In this document: positions 43,985-52,036 of the stretch, piece after piece | Numbering within the stretch: position 1 is the first letter of the stretch | Layout of the letters: each line of letters begins with the position of its first letter | Origin: Kutzneria buriramensis | Lineage (GTDB): Bacteria > Actinomycetota > Actinomycetes > Mycobacteriales > Pseudonocardiaceae | Length of the DNA stretch: 63,505 bases | Reading direction: 5' to 3' | NCBI RefSeq assembly: GCF_003387475.1 | Contig: NZ_QUNO01000035.1 | Location: 1-63,505 of the forward strand | The notes under the pieces: generated by a model | Told to the model about the DNA's origin: nothing | Database searches by the model: none | What the model saw: the letters and a program-made list of their open reading frames with translations, nothing else | Position numbers and translations under genes: made by a program

Positions 43985-44154
43985 GCCGCTTCCGGATCAC
44001 GCAGGTCAGCAACGACAACGAGGTCACCACGATGGTCGACGGCGGTGACTTCGGCGGCATCCAGGCCGCCCACATCAACGGCCCGATCGTGATCAACAGC
44101 AGCGACGACCAGGACGGCCCCGAGATCTACATCGACGGCCGGCGGGTGCGCTGA
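43981..44154 (+). CDS. Small 57-residue AICE protein
   Basis: It is coupled by ATGA to the membrane protein gene. It starts MSRFRITQVSNDNEVTTMVD and contains GGDFGGIQAAHINGPIVIN, a beta-rich, Gly/Ile-patterned stretch, and ends IDGRRVR. The Gly-x-x-Val/Ile pattern loosely recalls the short motif of the STAND proteins, but similarity is weak. Function unknown. Confidence 0.5.
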   Translation: MSRFRITQVSNDNEVTTMVDGGDFGGIQAAHINGPIVINSSDDQDGPEIYIDGRRVR

Positions 44155-44241
44155 CCCCGGTCGGGCGGTCCGAACTTCCACGAACGCGCCGCCCGACCGG
44201 GGACTGAGCAACCCCGAACACACCGGAACGGAGCCCCACCA

Positions 44242-44484
44242 GTGTCCCCCACGCTCACCTGCCCGCTGCCGCTGCCGCTGCTCGCCCAGATGCAGCTGCT
44301 GGCCTCGACCCGGCCCGGACCGGACGCCACCGGCCGTGAGGTTGCCGATTGGTACGACCGCAAGGCCGCCCTGCTCGCCCGCCTCGCCGACAGCGCCGAC
44401 CCCGAGGCCGCCAGCTACGCCGAGCAGTCCGTTCGCGCCCACCAGCACGCCCTCGACCTGCGCCTGACGGAGGTATCCCGATGA
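44242..44484 (+). CDS. Hypothetical AICE protein of 80 residues
   Basis: The GTG start follows an ACGGAG ribosome site. The sequence is helical with GREVADWYDRKAALLARLAD and a C-terminal RAHQHALDLRLTEVSR. The same layout (helix with DRKAA/RRKAA, then Leu-rich helix) is seen in the gene at 44870, so they are likely paralogues. It overlaps the next gene by ATGA. Confidence 0.55.
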   Translation: MSPTLTCPLPLPLLAQMQLLASTRPGPDATGREVADWYDRKAALLARLADSADPEAASYAEQSVRAHQHALDLRLTEVSR

Positions 44485-44870
44485 ACCGCGACACGATCAC
44501 CCTGCTCCGCGCCCTGACCGCCCACGTCGACCGGCACGACCTGGCCGAGTCGGTCACCGGCGTGCGGATCAGCTACGGCGAGTTCAACATCAGCGTGAAG
44601 GACGCCACCCGCGGGCTGGCCGCCACGCTGCGCCGGTGGGCGGACTCGCTCGCCGACACCACGCTGACCGCCCAGCCCAGCAGCAGCGGCTATGACTACG
44701 TGCACGTCACGCTGGCCGGCCACCTCGGCGACCACCCGATCACGGTGTCCTGGATCGCCACCGACGCCGACGCCGAGGGCCTGCGCCACCTGCTGGGCAT
44801 CACCCGGCAGCCCACGTTCCAGCTGGACCTGGACGCCCTGACCGGCCTGCACACCGCCGCGGCGGCCTGA
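44481..44870 (+). CDS. Hypothetical AICE protein of 129 residues
   Basis: It begins MNRDTITLLRALTAHVDRHD, coupled to the gene before it and overlapping the one after (TGATG). An alpha/beta pattern is seen: beta strands VRISYGEFNISV and DYVHVTLAGHLG, then helices. No membrane segment, no recognised domain. Confidence 0.55.
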   Translation: MNRDTITLLRALTAHVDRHDLAESVTGVRISYGEFNISVKDATRGLAATLRRWADSLADTTLTAQPSSSGYDYVHVTLAGHLGDHPITVSWIATDADAEGLRHLLGITRQPTFQLDLDALTGLHTAAAA

Positions 44871-45115
44871 TGGACACGCCGAACCCGTTGCAGGACCTCG
44901 TGATCGAGCTGCTGACCACCAGCCCGCGCTACGACGCGCCCGCCGAGCAGCACGTGGCCTACCTCCGCCGCAAGGCCGCCCGGCTCGCCGCGTTCGCCCA
45001 GGCCTGCGGCCCGCAAGCACCACTGGCCACCGAGCTCGCCGAGCGGGCCCGCATCCGCGCCGAACAGCTCACCGCCCAGCACCACCTCACCGACACCGAA
45101 GGGAGCGACCCGTGA
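44870..45115 (+). CDS. Hypothetical helical AICE protein of 81 residues
   Basis: It starts MDTPNPLQDLVIELLTTSPR; a central VAYLRRKAARLAAFAQA helix resembles the 44242 product. It overlaps the next gene through GTGA. It is probably part of the same accessory set; function unknown. Confidence 0.55.
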   Translation: MDTPNPLQDLVIELLTTSPRYDAPAEQHVAYLRRKAARLAAFAQACGPQAPLATELAERARIRAEQLTAQHHLTDTEGSDP

Positions 45116-45393
45116 AGGTCCGCTCGTTCCTGGCCTGGCCGTTCGTCGTGCTGTTCGACCTAATCCGGATGCTGCTCATCCCCGCGGCCGTGGTCACCGG
45201 CGGCTGGCTGTGGGCGCCGCTGAACGTCGCCCTGGTCCTGACCGGCCTGGCCGGCATCTACACCCTGATCGTGCTCTCGATCTGGCGGCTGCGGCTGCGG
45301 GCCTCGCTGCGCACCCTGGGCCGCGGCACGATCGTCATCGCCGGCCCGGCCACCGAGGACGACTACCGCCGCCGTTCGCGGAGGGGGCGGTGA
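45112..45393 (+). CDS. Small AICE membrane protein
   Basis: The 93-residue protein starts at GTG (VKVRSFLAWPFVVLFDLI). Two closely spaced hydrophobic helices (about 8-28 and 32-60) are followed by a basic cytoplasmic tail (RRSRRGR). It is coupled on both sides. Size, topology and place match Spd-type spread proteins of AICEs. Confidence 0.6.
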   Translation: MKVRSFLAWPFVVLFDLIRMLLIPAAVVTGGWLWAPLNVALVLTGLAGIYTLIVLSIWRLRLRASLRTLGRGTIVIAGPATEDDYRRRSRRGR

Positions 45394-45395
45394 GC

Positions 45396-46247
45396 ATGCC
45401 CACGACGAACGGCGCGCTGGTGGACCAAGTCCGCCAGCACCTCGACACCGCCCGCCAGAACGGCGAGCAGCCCCCGGGCCGACCGACCCTGACCAAGCTG
45501 ACCGGGGCGTCGGACTGGGCGATCCGGCGGGCGTTGGAGGCGTTGGAGGCCGAGCAGGCCACCAGCACCGCCACCCCGCCCGCCGAACCCGCCAGCGCCC
45601 CCGGATCGGCCACCGTCCCGCCCACGGGCACCGCACTGGACCCCTCGGCGCCGGTCGCCGCCTCGAACGGCGCCGAGGGTGGGCTGGCGGCGGCTGGAGA
45701 GGCTGGCGGACCGCTGGCGCCAGCCCCATCCCCACCCGAACCGAGCATTGACACCCGAGGCGAGCACCGCTCGCGCGGCGGGTTGTTCGTTGCGTGGGCG
45801 GGATTCCTGTTCGGCGCCGCAGTCTCCATCGCGGCCAACGTGCTGGCCGCCCGGATCCCTCCGGAACACGCCCCGGCCGGCTGGGCGCCCAGCGTGGTGG
45901 CCGAGATCGGCGCGGCCGTGTGGCCGCTGGGCCTGCTGCTTTCCGTGGAAGCCCTGTCCCGCGTCCGCTGGCCCAAGGGTGCCATGTGGACGGTCGCGCG
46001 GTTCGGCGGCGCCGGCACCGTCGCCCTCGGCTCCGCCGTCATCTCCTACGGCCACATCAACGAAGTCTTGACAGCCTGGGGCTACACCGTTCTCGGCGCA
46101 GGCGTTGGTCCACTCGTGATCGACGGCCTGATGACCATCTGCGGTTTCGCCATGCTGGCGGGCTCGACCGCCAGCCGCCACCAGCCCACCACCACCGACC
46201 GCCAGGCCGACACCAGCCCGGCCCCGATCGACGACCAGCCGCGCTGA
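45396..46247 (+). CDS. DUF2637-like membrane protein with N-terminal winged-helix region
   Basis: The ATG at 45396 is favoured because the GGAGGGGG ribosome site lies about eight bases upstream; a GTG at 45390 is too close. The 283-residue protein has an N-terminal HTH-like segment (RPTLTKLTGASDWAIRRALEALE), an Ala/Pro linker, then four hydrophobic helices (FVAWAGFLFGAAVSIAANVL, VVAEIGAAVWPLGLLLSVEA, FGGAGTVALGSAVISYGH, GPLVIDGLMTICGFAML). The helix set fits DUF2637, found in Spd-like proteins of actinomycete plasmids and AICEs. It probably takes part in transfer or spread. Confidence 0.75.
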   Translation: MPTTNGALVDQVRQHLDTARQNGEQPPGRPTLTKLTGASDWAIRRALEALEAEQATSTATPPAEPASAPGSATVPPTGTALDPSAPVAASNGAEGGLAAAGEAGGPLAPAPSPPEPSIDTRGEHRSRGGLFVAWAGFLFGAAVSIAANVLAARIPPEHAPAGWAPSVVAEIGAAVWPLGLLLSVEALSRVRWPKGAMWTVARFGGAGTVALGSAVISYGHINEVLTAWGYTVLGAGVGPLVIDGLMTICGFAMLAGSTASRHQPTTTDRQADTSPAPIDDQPR

Positions 46248-46427
46248 CTCCCGCCCGCATTCCGGGCCATCTCGCACACCTTCCCGCACGGTTGCCGCGC
46301 GGCTGGCGGCCGCCCACACCAACCCCACCACCGGCACCGCCAGCCGCCCGCCAACCGTCGCCACATGCCCGGGCGGGTGGTCGTCGACTCGACTCCGACC
46401 ACCCGCCCGCCACCACTGGAGGGACAC

Positions 46428-46778
46428 GTGACCACCACGACCGCCACGCCGAGCCTGGTCGAGCAGATGCTGGAGCAGGCCCGCTTGCTGCTCAACAAGA
46501 GGTTCATGGCCGCCAGCGATATCACCATCGCCGAGGTCTACCTGGACGCCGCCGAGGTCGCCCGCCAGTACCCGGGCGGACGTGACGACGTGCTGGCCGC
46601 CGCGGCCGAGTTACGCAAAGCCGAGGACCGCCCCCACACCGGCGACCAAGAGCGCCACATCACGGCCGCGCGGTTGCGGTTGCGGATCGCCGCGGCCAGC
46701 CACCAGCCCGCCGACGACGTGGTGTTGCCGGCCCCCAAGCCGACCCGACGCCGCTTCAACGGCGACGCCGCCCACTGA
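46428..46778 (+). CDS. Hypothetical AICE protein of 116 residues
   Basis: The GTG start follows GGAGGG. It is a helical protein (LVEQMLEQARLLLNKRFM, then DVLAAAAELRKAEDR) with a basic tail (KPTRRRFNGDAAH). A 180-base gap without genes lies upstream. No domain is recognised; it is probably cytoplasmic. Confidence 0.55.
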   Translation: MTTTTATPSLVEQMLEQARLLLNKRFMAASDITIAEVYLDAAEVARQYPGGRDDVLAAAAELRKAEDRPHTGDQERHITAARLRLRIAAASHQPADDVVLPAPKPTRRRFNGDAAH

Positions 46779-46837
46779 CCCTCCACATCGGCCGGTTGCG
46801 GCCGAACCGTGTTGTCCTGCAACGAAAGGTGCCAGTG

Positions 46838-47191
46838 ATGGCTCAGCAGTTCTTCGACGACCCCGAGTTCTTCTCGACCACCGCAATCAGGGATTTCTGC
46901 AACAAGGGCCGCAACCTGCTGCGCCCCCTGCACAACGAGCTGCACATCTCCGCCGAGGAGTTGCAGGCCGTGCTCAAGCACATCACCTCGGCAAACCCCA
47001 CCGTGTTCGGCCTGGACTCCCGCGTCCGGGCCCGGCTCGTGGCCCGGCACATGCACCACGCCGCCGACGCGATCGAGGTCGCCTCGACCTCCCTGGTCCG
47101 CGTGTACGCCAGCTTCCGCCAGCACTACGTCAAGCCGATGAGCGACCGGGACCGGTCCCCGCAGCGCCGCGAGTTCCAGTTCAACGGCTGA
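46838..47191 (+). CDS. Hypothetical AICE protein of 117 residues
   Basis: The ATG giving MAQQFFDDPEFFSTTAIRDF is preferred over the frame start at 46796. The N-terminal half is helical (RNLLRPLHNELHISAEELQ) and the second half has RARLVARHMHHAADAIEVA. It sits 52 bases before the transfer gene and may be co-transcribed with it. The family is not recognised. Confidence 0.55.
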   Translation: MAQQFFDDPEFFSTTAIRDFCNKGRNLLRPLHNELHISAEELQAVLKHITSANPTVFGLDSRVRARLVARHMHHAADAIEVASTSLVRVYASFRQHYVKPMSDRDRSPQRREFQFNG

Positions 47192-47243
47192 CACCGATCG
47201 TTCTTCCGACTGTTCCGCGAGGACACCGAGAAAGGAGAAACCC

Positions 47244-49025
47244 GTGGCAGGCAAGCGAAACCGTGGCGGTGACCTCGCGGGCACGGAGGCCAACAGCGAG
47301 TTCGGCTACTACGTCCCCCGCTCCTACTGGGCCTCCCGCCTGGCCCCGTATGCCGGGGAGTGGGCCGGGGTCGGCGCGGTGTGGCTGGCCGGCGAGGGCC
47401 TGCACCTGTGGTTGGCCTCGGCGACCGCGTTGCCGTGGGTGTCCACCGGCGAGACGCTGCTGGGCACCGGGCTGACCGCCCTGACCTGGATGTGCTCGAA
47501 GGCGCGGTCGGTGCTGACCCGCCGGCACGCCACCGCCACCACCGGCCTGATCGCCGCGTGGCTGACCACCGCGACCATCACCGGCGCGACCGTCACGCCG
47601 GTGCTGCAACTGTGGGCGCTGGGCGGCGCCACCGTCGCCCTGAGCTGGAACATCCGCCGCCTGCTGCGCAAGTCGAACGAGGCCGGCGGTGACGGGTTGT
47701 TCGAGAAGGTCAAGCTCGCTGGGGTGCGGGCGGGGGAGATCGAGGTCGGCCCGAACAAGGTGACCGCCCCGTTGCAGCTGACCTCGGCGGAGACCAGCGT
47801 CGCTGACGTGCAGGCCCAGGCCGACACGATGGGCCGGCTGCTGCACCTGCACAAGGGGGCCGTGCGGGTCACCGAGGACCCCGACGACCAGGCCCGAGGC
47901 ACGTTGACGATCGTCCCCCAAGACGTGCTGCGCCACCCCCAGCCCTGGCAAGGCCCCTCCGCGCCGGGCGGCAGCATCATGCAGGGTCTGCGGGTCGGGC
48001 TGTACGAGGACAACGAGCCGCAACTGCTGTTCCTGCCCGGCGACAAGCGCACGCACCGCAACGCCACCCACCAGTGGACCCCGGAGGCGTTCGAGCGCTA
48101 CGGCATGCCCTACGTGGTGCTGTGGATCGAGGAAGCGCCGCGGGTGCTCGAAGACGCCACGACCGTCACCCGGATCGTGCAGGAAGCCCGCTCGGCCGGC
48201 ATCAGCGTCGTGTTGTCGCTGCAAAAGGCCAGCTTCCGGCAGATGTCCACCGACACCCGGTCCCAGCTGGGCGCGGTGTGGTGCTTCGGCGTGAACGAGT
48301 TGGAAGACGCCGCCTACACCCTGGACGAGCAGGTCATCGACGCCGGGGCGCGGCCGGACCGGTGGAAGAACCGCCGGCCGGGCTGCAACTACCTGGTCGG
48401 CCCCGGCATCCCGGAAGAACGTTTCGCCGTCGCGGGCCGCACCTTCGCCGCCACCGACGCCCAGCTGGCGGCCGATATCGAGGCCGGCAAGCCGTACCGG
48501 GCCGCGCTGCACCCGATCACCGCGACCGCGCTCGGGTTGCCGATCCGGCCCGGCGAGGTCGACGGCATGCCCGCCACTGCCACCTCGGCGACCGGCGGGA
48601 GCTCGGTCACCGAGTCCGATGAGGCCTGGGAGGAGGACGACGACGTGGCGTTCGACGAGATGGTCGACGACCTGGATGAGGAGGAGGTTGACACGTTGGT
48701 GCCGCTGCCGGCCACGCACGAGCCGGACCTGGACGTCACCGCCGACACCGAGCTCCCCAACGACCCCGACATGCCGTTGCCGCAGGACCGACTCAGCCCG
48801 ACCCAGGCGCGGGAGTTGCTGGCGGAGATGATCGAGCAGCTGGCCGCGTCCGGCCGTACCACGATCACGGTGCGGGACCTGCCGGATCCGGAGCAGGCGT
48901 TCGGCCGGGGCCGGTCGTGGCTGTCCGGTCAGCTGGGCCAGCTCGTGCTGGACGGCACGCTCACCGAGGCCGGCGTGGACGGCAAGGCGATCGTGTATGC
49001 GTTCCGCGCGCGTAACGCAGCGTGA
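47244..49025 (+). CDS. FtsK/TraB-like conjugal transfer protein lacking Walker A
   Basis: The 593-residue protein starts at GTG after a perfect AAAGGAG site. N-terminal hydrophobic helices (about 50-75 and 95-135) anchor it to the membrane. The motor part has the usual approach GLRVGLYEDNEPQLLFLPGD, Walker B-like YVVLWIEEAPRVLED, ARSAGISVVLSLQKAS and NRRPGCNYLVGPGIPEER. However, the segment that should contain the P-loop is absent: FLPGDKRTHRNATH runs straight into QWTPEAFERYGMPY, and no GxxxxGK[ST] occurs anywhere. An in-frame deletion of about 100 residues is inferred, and family members are correspondingly longer. The C-terminus has an acidic linker and a winged-helix-like end (TTITVRDLPDPEQAF), as in the DNA-recognition domain of TraB. 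It may be unable to move DNA alone. Confidence 0.8.
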   Translation: MAGKRNRGGDLAGTEANSEFGYYVPRSYWASRLAPYAGEWAGVGAVWLAGEGLHLWLASATALPWVSTGETLLGTGLTALTWMCSKARSVLTRRHATATTGLIAAWLTTATITGATVTPVLQLWALGGATVALSWNIRRLLRKSNEAGGDGLFEKVKLAGVRAGEIEVGPNKVTAPLQLTSAETSVADVQAQADTMGRLLHLHKGAVRVTEDPDDQARGTLTIVPQDVLRHPQPWQGPSAPGGSIMQGLRVGLYEDNEPQLLFLPGDKRTHRNATHQWTPEAFERYGMPYVVLWIEEAPRVLEDATTVTRIVQEARSAGISVVLSLQKASFRQMSTDTRSQLGAVWCFGVNELEDAAYTLDEQVIDAGARPDRWKNRRPGCNYLVGPGIPEERFAVAGRTFAATDAQLAADIEAGKPYRAALHPITATALGLPIRPGEVDGMPATATSATGGSSVTESDEAWEEDDDVAFDEMVDDLDEEEVDTLVPLPATHEPDLDVTADTELPNDPDMPLPQDRLSPTQARELLAEMIEQLAASGRTTITVRDLPDPEQAFGRGRSWLSGQLGQLVLDGTLTEAGVDGKAIVYAFRARNAA

Positions 49026-49035
49026 CACACGCGCG

Positions 49036-49072
49036 GGTGTGACGTCATCTGACGTGACGTGACGTCACACCC
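49036..49072. repeat. 13-bp perfect inverted repeat with TGACGT repeats, candidate clt or operator
   Basis: GGGTGTGACGTCA (49036-49048) is matched by TGACGTCACACCC (49060-49072). The spacer and arms together hold four TGACGT units. About 20 bases on, a GTGCGCGCGCAC palindrome and more CGCG repeats follow (49090-49117). TraB proteins bind clusters of short repeats next to their gene, so this is a good candidate for the transfer locus. An operator for the following gene is an alternative. Confidence 0.5.
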
Positions 49073-49230
49073 GTCCATTCCCCGGGTCAATGCGTGCGCG
49101 CGCACGTGCGCGCGCGAAAACTCATTCATAACACTGTTCTAACAACGGTCTGACGATCGCCTGACGAACGCCGGACCGACCTTGCTCGCCCATATTCAAC
49201 TACCCAGTGTAACCAAATGGAGGTTGTGCA

Positions 49231-49824
49231 GTGTCTCCCATGGAGTACGTGACCGTGGCCGGCGGCCCGTCGGCGGCCGTGTCGGTGGTCGACCCGACCC
49301 TGCCGCCCTACGACCAGCACGACGACGGCGACCAGCCAGCGGGCGGCCTGGCCGACGGGTCACACCCGGTCATCCAGGCCCGACTGCGCACCGCGGTCGA
49401 GCAGGTCGACGAGCAGGCCACCCGCACCCAACGGCGGCTGGTCGGCATGCTGCCGGTGCCGGCGGTGCTGCTGGCCGCCGCGATCGTGCTGGCCCAGACC
49501 CAGCCGGGCCTGGCGGTGCGGCTGATCCTGGACGCCGCCGCGCTCACCGCGGGCGGCGCGCTGGTGGCCGGGCTGCTCGGCGCCGCCCAGCAGCCCACCG
49601 ACCCCGCCGCCGGATTCAGCCGATGGGCGCTGTTCGCCAAGGCCCCGGCCAGCGCGGTGTACGCCGACCTCGCGCGCACTGCGGTCGGGCACCCGGCGTC
49701 GCTGGCGGGCCGGCTGGTGGCCGAGTCCGTCGCGTTGGCCTGGGTCACGCGCCTGCGCCGGGCGCTGCTGATCGGCACCGCCGCCGCAACCGTGCTGCTC
49801 ACCCTCGCCGCCCTGACCGCCTGA
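49231..49824 (+). CDS. Membrane protein with a PycTM-like layout
   Basis: The GTG at 49231 has TGGAGG about eight bases upstream. The 197-residue protein has a hydrophilic N-terminus, a helix RTAVEQVDEQATRTQRRLVG, a pair of hydrophobic spans (PVPAVLLAAAIVLAQT, LDAAALTAGGALVAGLL), a loop, and a C-terminal span (LLIGTAAATVLLTLAAL). This helix-two spans-linker-span arrangement is like the TM domain of Pycsar-type effectors, which also turns up in AICE membrane proteins. No cyclase is encoded nearby, so a transfer or spread role is at least as likely. Confidence 0.55.
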   Translation: MSPMEYVTVAGGPSAAVSVVDPTLPPYDQHDDGDQPAGGLADGSHPVIQARLRTAVEQVDEQATRTQRRLVGMLPVPAVLLAAAIVLAQTQPGLAVRLILDAAALTAGGALVAGLLGAAQQPTDPAAGFSRWALFAKAPASAVYADLARTAVGHPASLAGRLVAESVALAWVTRLRRALLIGTAAATVLLTLAALTA

Positions 49825-49860
49825 CACCCCCAGCGCCTCACTGTGACGAGAGGCCTGCTC

Positions 49861-50217
49861 ATGACCGACACCAGCACCGCCGCCATCTCCCGCGCCGCCG
49901 GCGCCACGACCCACGCCCGCGAGGCGGTGGGCGGCGGGTTGACCACGCCCTGCTGCGAGCAGTGGCACTCGTTCGACCACGCCGCGGCCTGTCTGGAGTC
50001 CCTGAGCTGGTGGGCCGAGCTGATCCAGCAGGCCAACCGCCACGCCCGCCGCACCCTGCCCCCGGAGGCCGCCCGGTTCGCCCAGGCCCAGGACCGGGCG
50101 ATCGAGAAGGCCCGCGAGGCCCTCGGCGTGGCCGCCCAGCGTCTGCGGGCGGTGCACGTCCACGTCGGCTCGTTGTGCCAGGTCCGCTCAGACATGGACC
50201 TGCCGCACGACGACTGA
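49861..50217 (+). CDS. Hypothetical AICE protein of 118 residues
   Basis: It starts MTDTSTAAISRAAGATTHAR (GAGAGG eight bases upstream). It includes TTPCCEQWHSFDHAAACLES, with Cys/His that might bind metal, and a helical C-terminus ending DMDLPHDD. It belongs to the run of small genes after the transfer gene. No known domain. Confidence 0.55.
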   Translation: MTDTSTAAISRAAGATTHAREAVGGGLTTPCCEQWHSFDHAAACLESLSWWAELIQQANRHARRTLPPEAARFAQAQDRAIEKAREALGVAAQRLRAVHVHVGSLCQVRSDMDLPHDD

Positions 50218-50288
50218 CACCCGCTCCGCCTGACCCACATCCGCGGCAAGGCAGCGCCTTGCCGTCCGCGCGAAAGAAAGGCCGAGCT

Positions 50289-50642
50289 GTGGCCGCATTC
50301 CAGCAGCACCTGTTCCAGCACCCCGACGGTCGTCTGATCTTCACCCGATTCGACAACCACGACCTCGGCACGTCCGCGGTCGAACTGTTTCTCGGCGCAT
50401 CCGGCGCGCTCATGCCGCGCGTGACGGTGACCGAGATCGAGGTGGTGCGGGACGGCGGGTCGCTGTACTTCATCACGGCCGAAGGAATCGTGTTCATCCC
50501 GGTGTGGGGCGGGCAGCCCGCGTTCTTCGTTGACGCCGACGACCCGGGCACGCCGCTGATCGCACTGGACCCGACAACGGTCGTCATCACCGAGAGCACC
50601 GCGGTCGTGATCACGTCCGACGCCGATGGGGAGAACTCATGA
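50289..50642 (+). CDS. Hypothetical AICE protein of 117 residues
   Basis: GTG start with AAAGG upstream; the product begins VAAFQQHLFQHPDGRLIFTR. It is mostly beta (RVTVTEIEVVRDG, LYFITAEGIVFIPVW) and ends with strands TTVVITESTAVVIT. It overlaps the next gene by ATGA. Function unknown. Confidence 0.55.
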   Translation: MAAFQQHLFQHPDGRLIFTRFDNHDLGTSAVELFLGASGALMPRVTVTEIEVVRDGGSLYFITAEGIVFIPVWGGQPAFFVDADDPGTPLIALDPTTVVITESTAVVITSDADGENS

Positions 50643-51001
50643 CGTCGTCGCTGTTCACCGACGCCACGTTCGACGCCGCCCAGGCCATGGACGCCGCCGC
50701 CCGCGCCGTCACCGGCACGCCACTGAGCCCGCAGGCCGCCGCCGAGGGCATGAGCAAACTGATCGAGGTCGCCGACCACCTGCGGATCGTCGCCCGCCGC
50801 CTGGCCCACGAGAGCCGGCTGACCGCCCACGGCGGCAACCCGACCGCGACCGAGCAGGTCGTGGACATCACCCGCAGCGTCGTCGACCACTTGCGCCAGG
50901 CCGAGACCGAGGCCGGCATCACCCGCGACGCGTTCAAGGACGTCCACGGCGAGCTCGGCGACCTCGTGGCCGCCGTCCGCGGCACCGCCTTCACGTTCTG
51001 A
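50639..51001 (+). CDS. Hypothetical helical AICE protein, paralogue of the next gene
   Basis: The 120-residue helical protein has SPQAAAEGMSKLIEVADHL and ARRLAHESRLTAHGGNPTAT. The following gene shows the same plan (elements in the same order: conserved NPTA, a long helix, and a C-terminal Thr-Phe end), so the two are tandem paralogues. It is coupled to the gene before it. Function unknown. Confidence 0.6.
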   Translation: MTSSLFTDATFDAAQAMDAAARAVTGTPLSPQAAAEGMSKLIEVADHLRIVARRLAHESRLTAHGGNPTATEQVVDITRSVVDHLRQAETEAGITRDAFKDVHGELGDLVAAVRGTAFTF

Positions 51002-51048
51002 CCGCGCCACCCCGTCCGCACCACACCCCACCAGTGGAAGGACCCGTT

Positions 51049-51408
51049 GTGTCGAAACTCGTGGACGCCACGCAGGACGCCCTCACCGCGATGTCCACCG
51101 TCATCCGCTGCATCGACAACCCGTCGGCGACGACCCCCAAGGAACTGGCCGCGGGCCTGGAGCTGCTGACCCGGGTCACCGACCGGCTGGCCTGGGCCGC
51201 CCAGGGCTTGGCGGTCCGCCTCCGCCAGACCGTCAACGGCGACAACCCGACGGCCAACGAGGTCGCCGCGGAGCACGCCGACGTCATGTCCAGCCACCTC
51301 ACCCGCGCCCAGCACCAGGTCATCGACGCGCGCAGCGCGATAGCCGAGGCCACCAGCGCCGCCGCCGACCTCGCCCGCTCCAGGAAGTGCGCCGGGCTCA
51401 CGTTCTGA
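51049..51408 (+). CDS. Hypothetical helical AICE protein, paralogue of the previous gene
   Basis: GTG start after GGAAGGA. The 119-residue product (VSKLVDATQDALTAMSTVIR) matches the 50639 product in layout: TPKELAAGLELLTRVTDRLA, QTVNGDNPTANEVAAEH and a C-terminal GLTF. Helical bundle, no membrane segments. Function unknown. Confidence 0.6.
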   Translation: MSKLVDATQDALTAMSTVIRCIDNPSATTPKELAAGLELLTRVTDRLAWAAQGLAVRLRQTVNGDNPTANEVAAEHADVMSSHLTRAQHQVIDARSAIAEATSAAADLARSRKCAGLTF

Positions 51409-51459
51409 GCCAGCGCTGGCCGCTCCATTCCCGCACCGCCACTCGAAAGGAAACTCGTC

Positions 51460-51924
51460 ATGGTCGGATTGCCTGAGGTCACGATGGCCGGCACGCTCAC
51501 CGCCGACCCCGAACTGCGCTATACCCAAAGCGCGATCGCGGTCGCGAACTTCACCGTGGCCTGCAACCCCCGCACCCTCAACCGCCAGACCGGCAAGTGG
51601 GAGGACGGCGAGGCCACCTTCGTGCGCTGCTCGATCTGGCGCGACGCCGCCGAGCACGTCGCCGAGTCCCTCAAGCGCGGCCAGCGCGTGCTGGTCACCG
51701 GTTCGTTGCGCCAGCGCAGTTACGAGAAGGACGGCGAGAAGCGCTACGCGATGGAGCTGGACGTCACCGAGGTCGGCGCCAGCCTCAAGTGGGCCAACGT
51801 CGAGGTCCGCAAGGTCACCCGCAACGCCGGCCCGGCCGGCGAGGACTCGTGGGCCACGCGTGCGCCCGCGCCGGTCGGTGCCGCCACCGGCAGCAGCGGG
51901 TTCGCCGACGAACCGCCGTTCTAG
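51460..51924 (+). CDS. ssb: Single-stranded DNA-binding protein
   Basis: The 154-residue protein has a clear SSB OB-fold: EVTMAGTLTADPELRYTQSA, VANFTVACNPRT, FVRCSIWRDAAEHVAESLKRG, VLVTGSLRQRSYEKDGEKR and MELDVTEVGASLKWA. A short flexible linker leads to the acidic tip ADEPPF that recruits replication partners. The chromosome will have its own copy; this one probably serves element replication or covers the transferred strand. AAAGGA precedes the ATG. Confidence 0.92.
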   Translation: MVGLPEVTMAGTLTADPELRYTQSAIAVANFTVACNPRTLNRQTGKWEDGEATFVRCSIWRDAAEHVAESLKRGQRVLVTGSLRQRSYEKDGEKRYAMELDVTEVGASLKWANVEVRKVTRNAGPAGEDSWATRAPAPVGAATGSSGFADEPPF

Positions 51925-52036
51925 CACAGGTCCCCGCACCACCAGCCCCCCGACAGCGGAGGCGGCCCACATCACCGGGTCGTCTCCGCTGTCGCGTCCG
52001 TCGCCCACGTCGTCGCCTCACCGAGAGGTCACCGCC

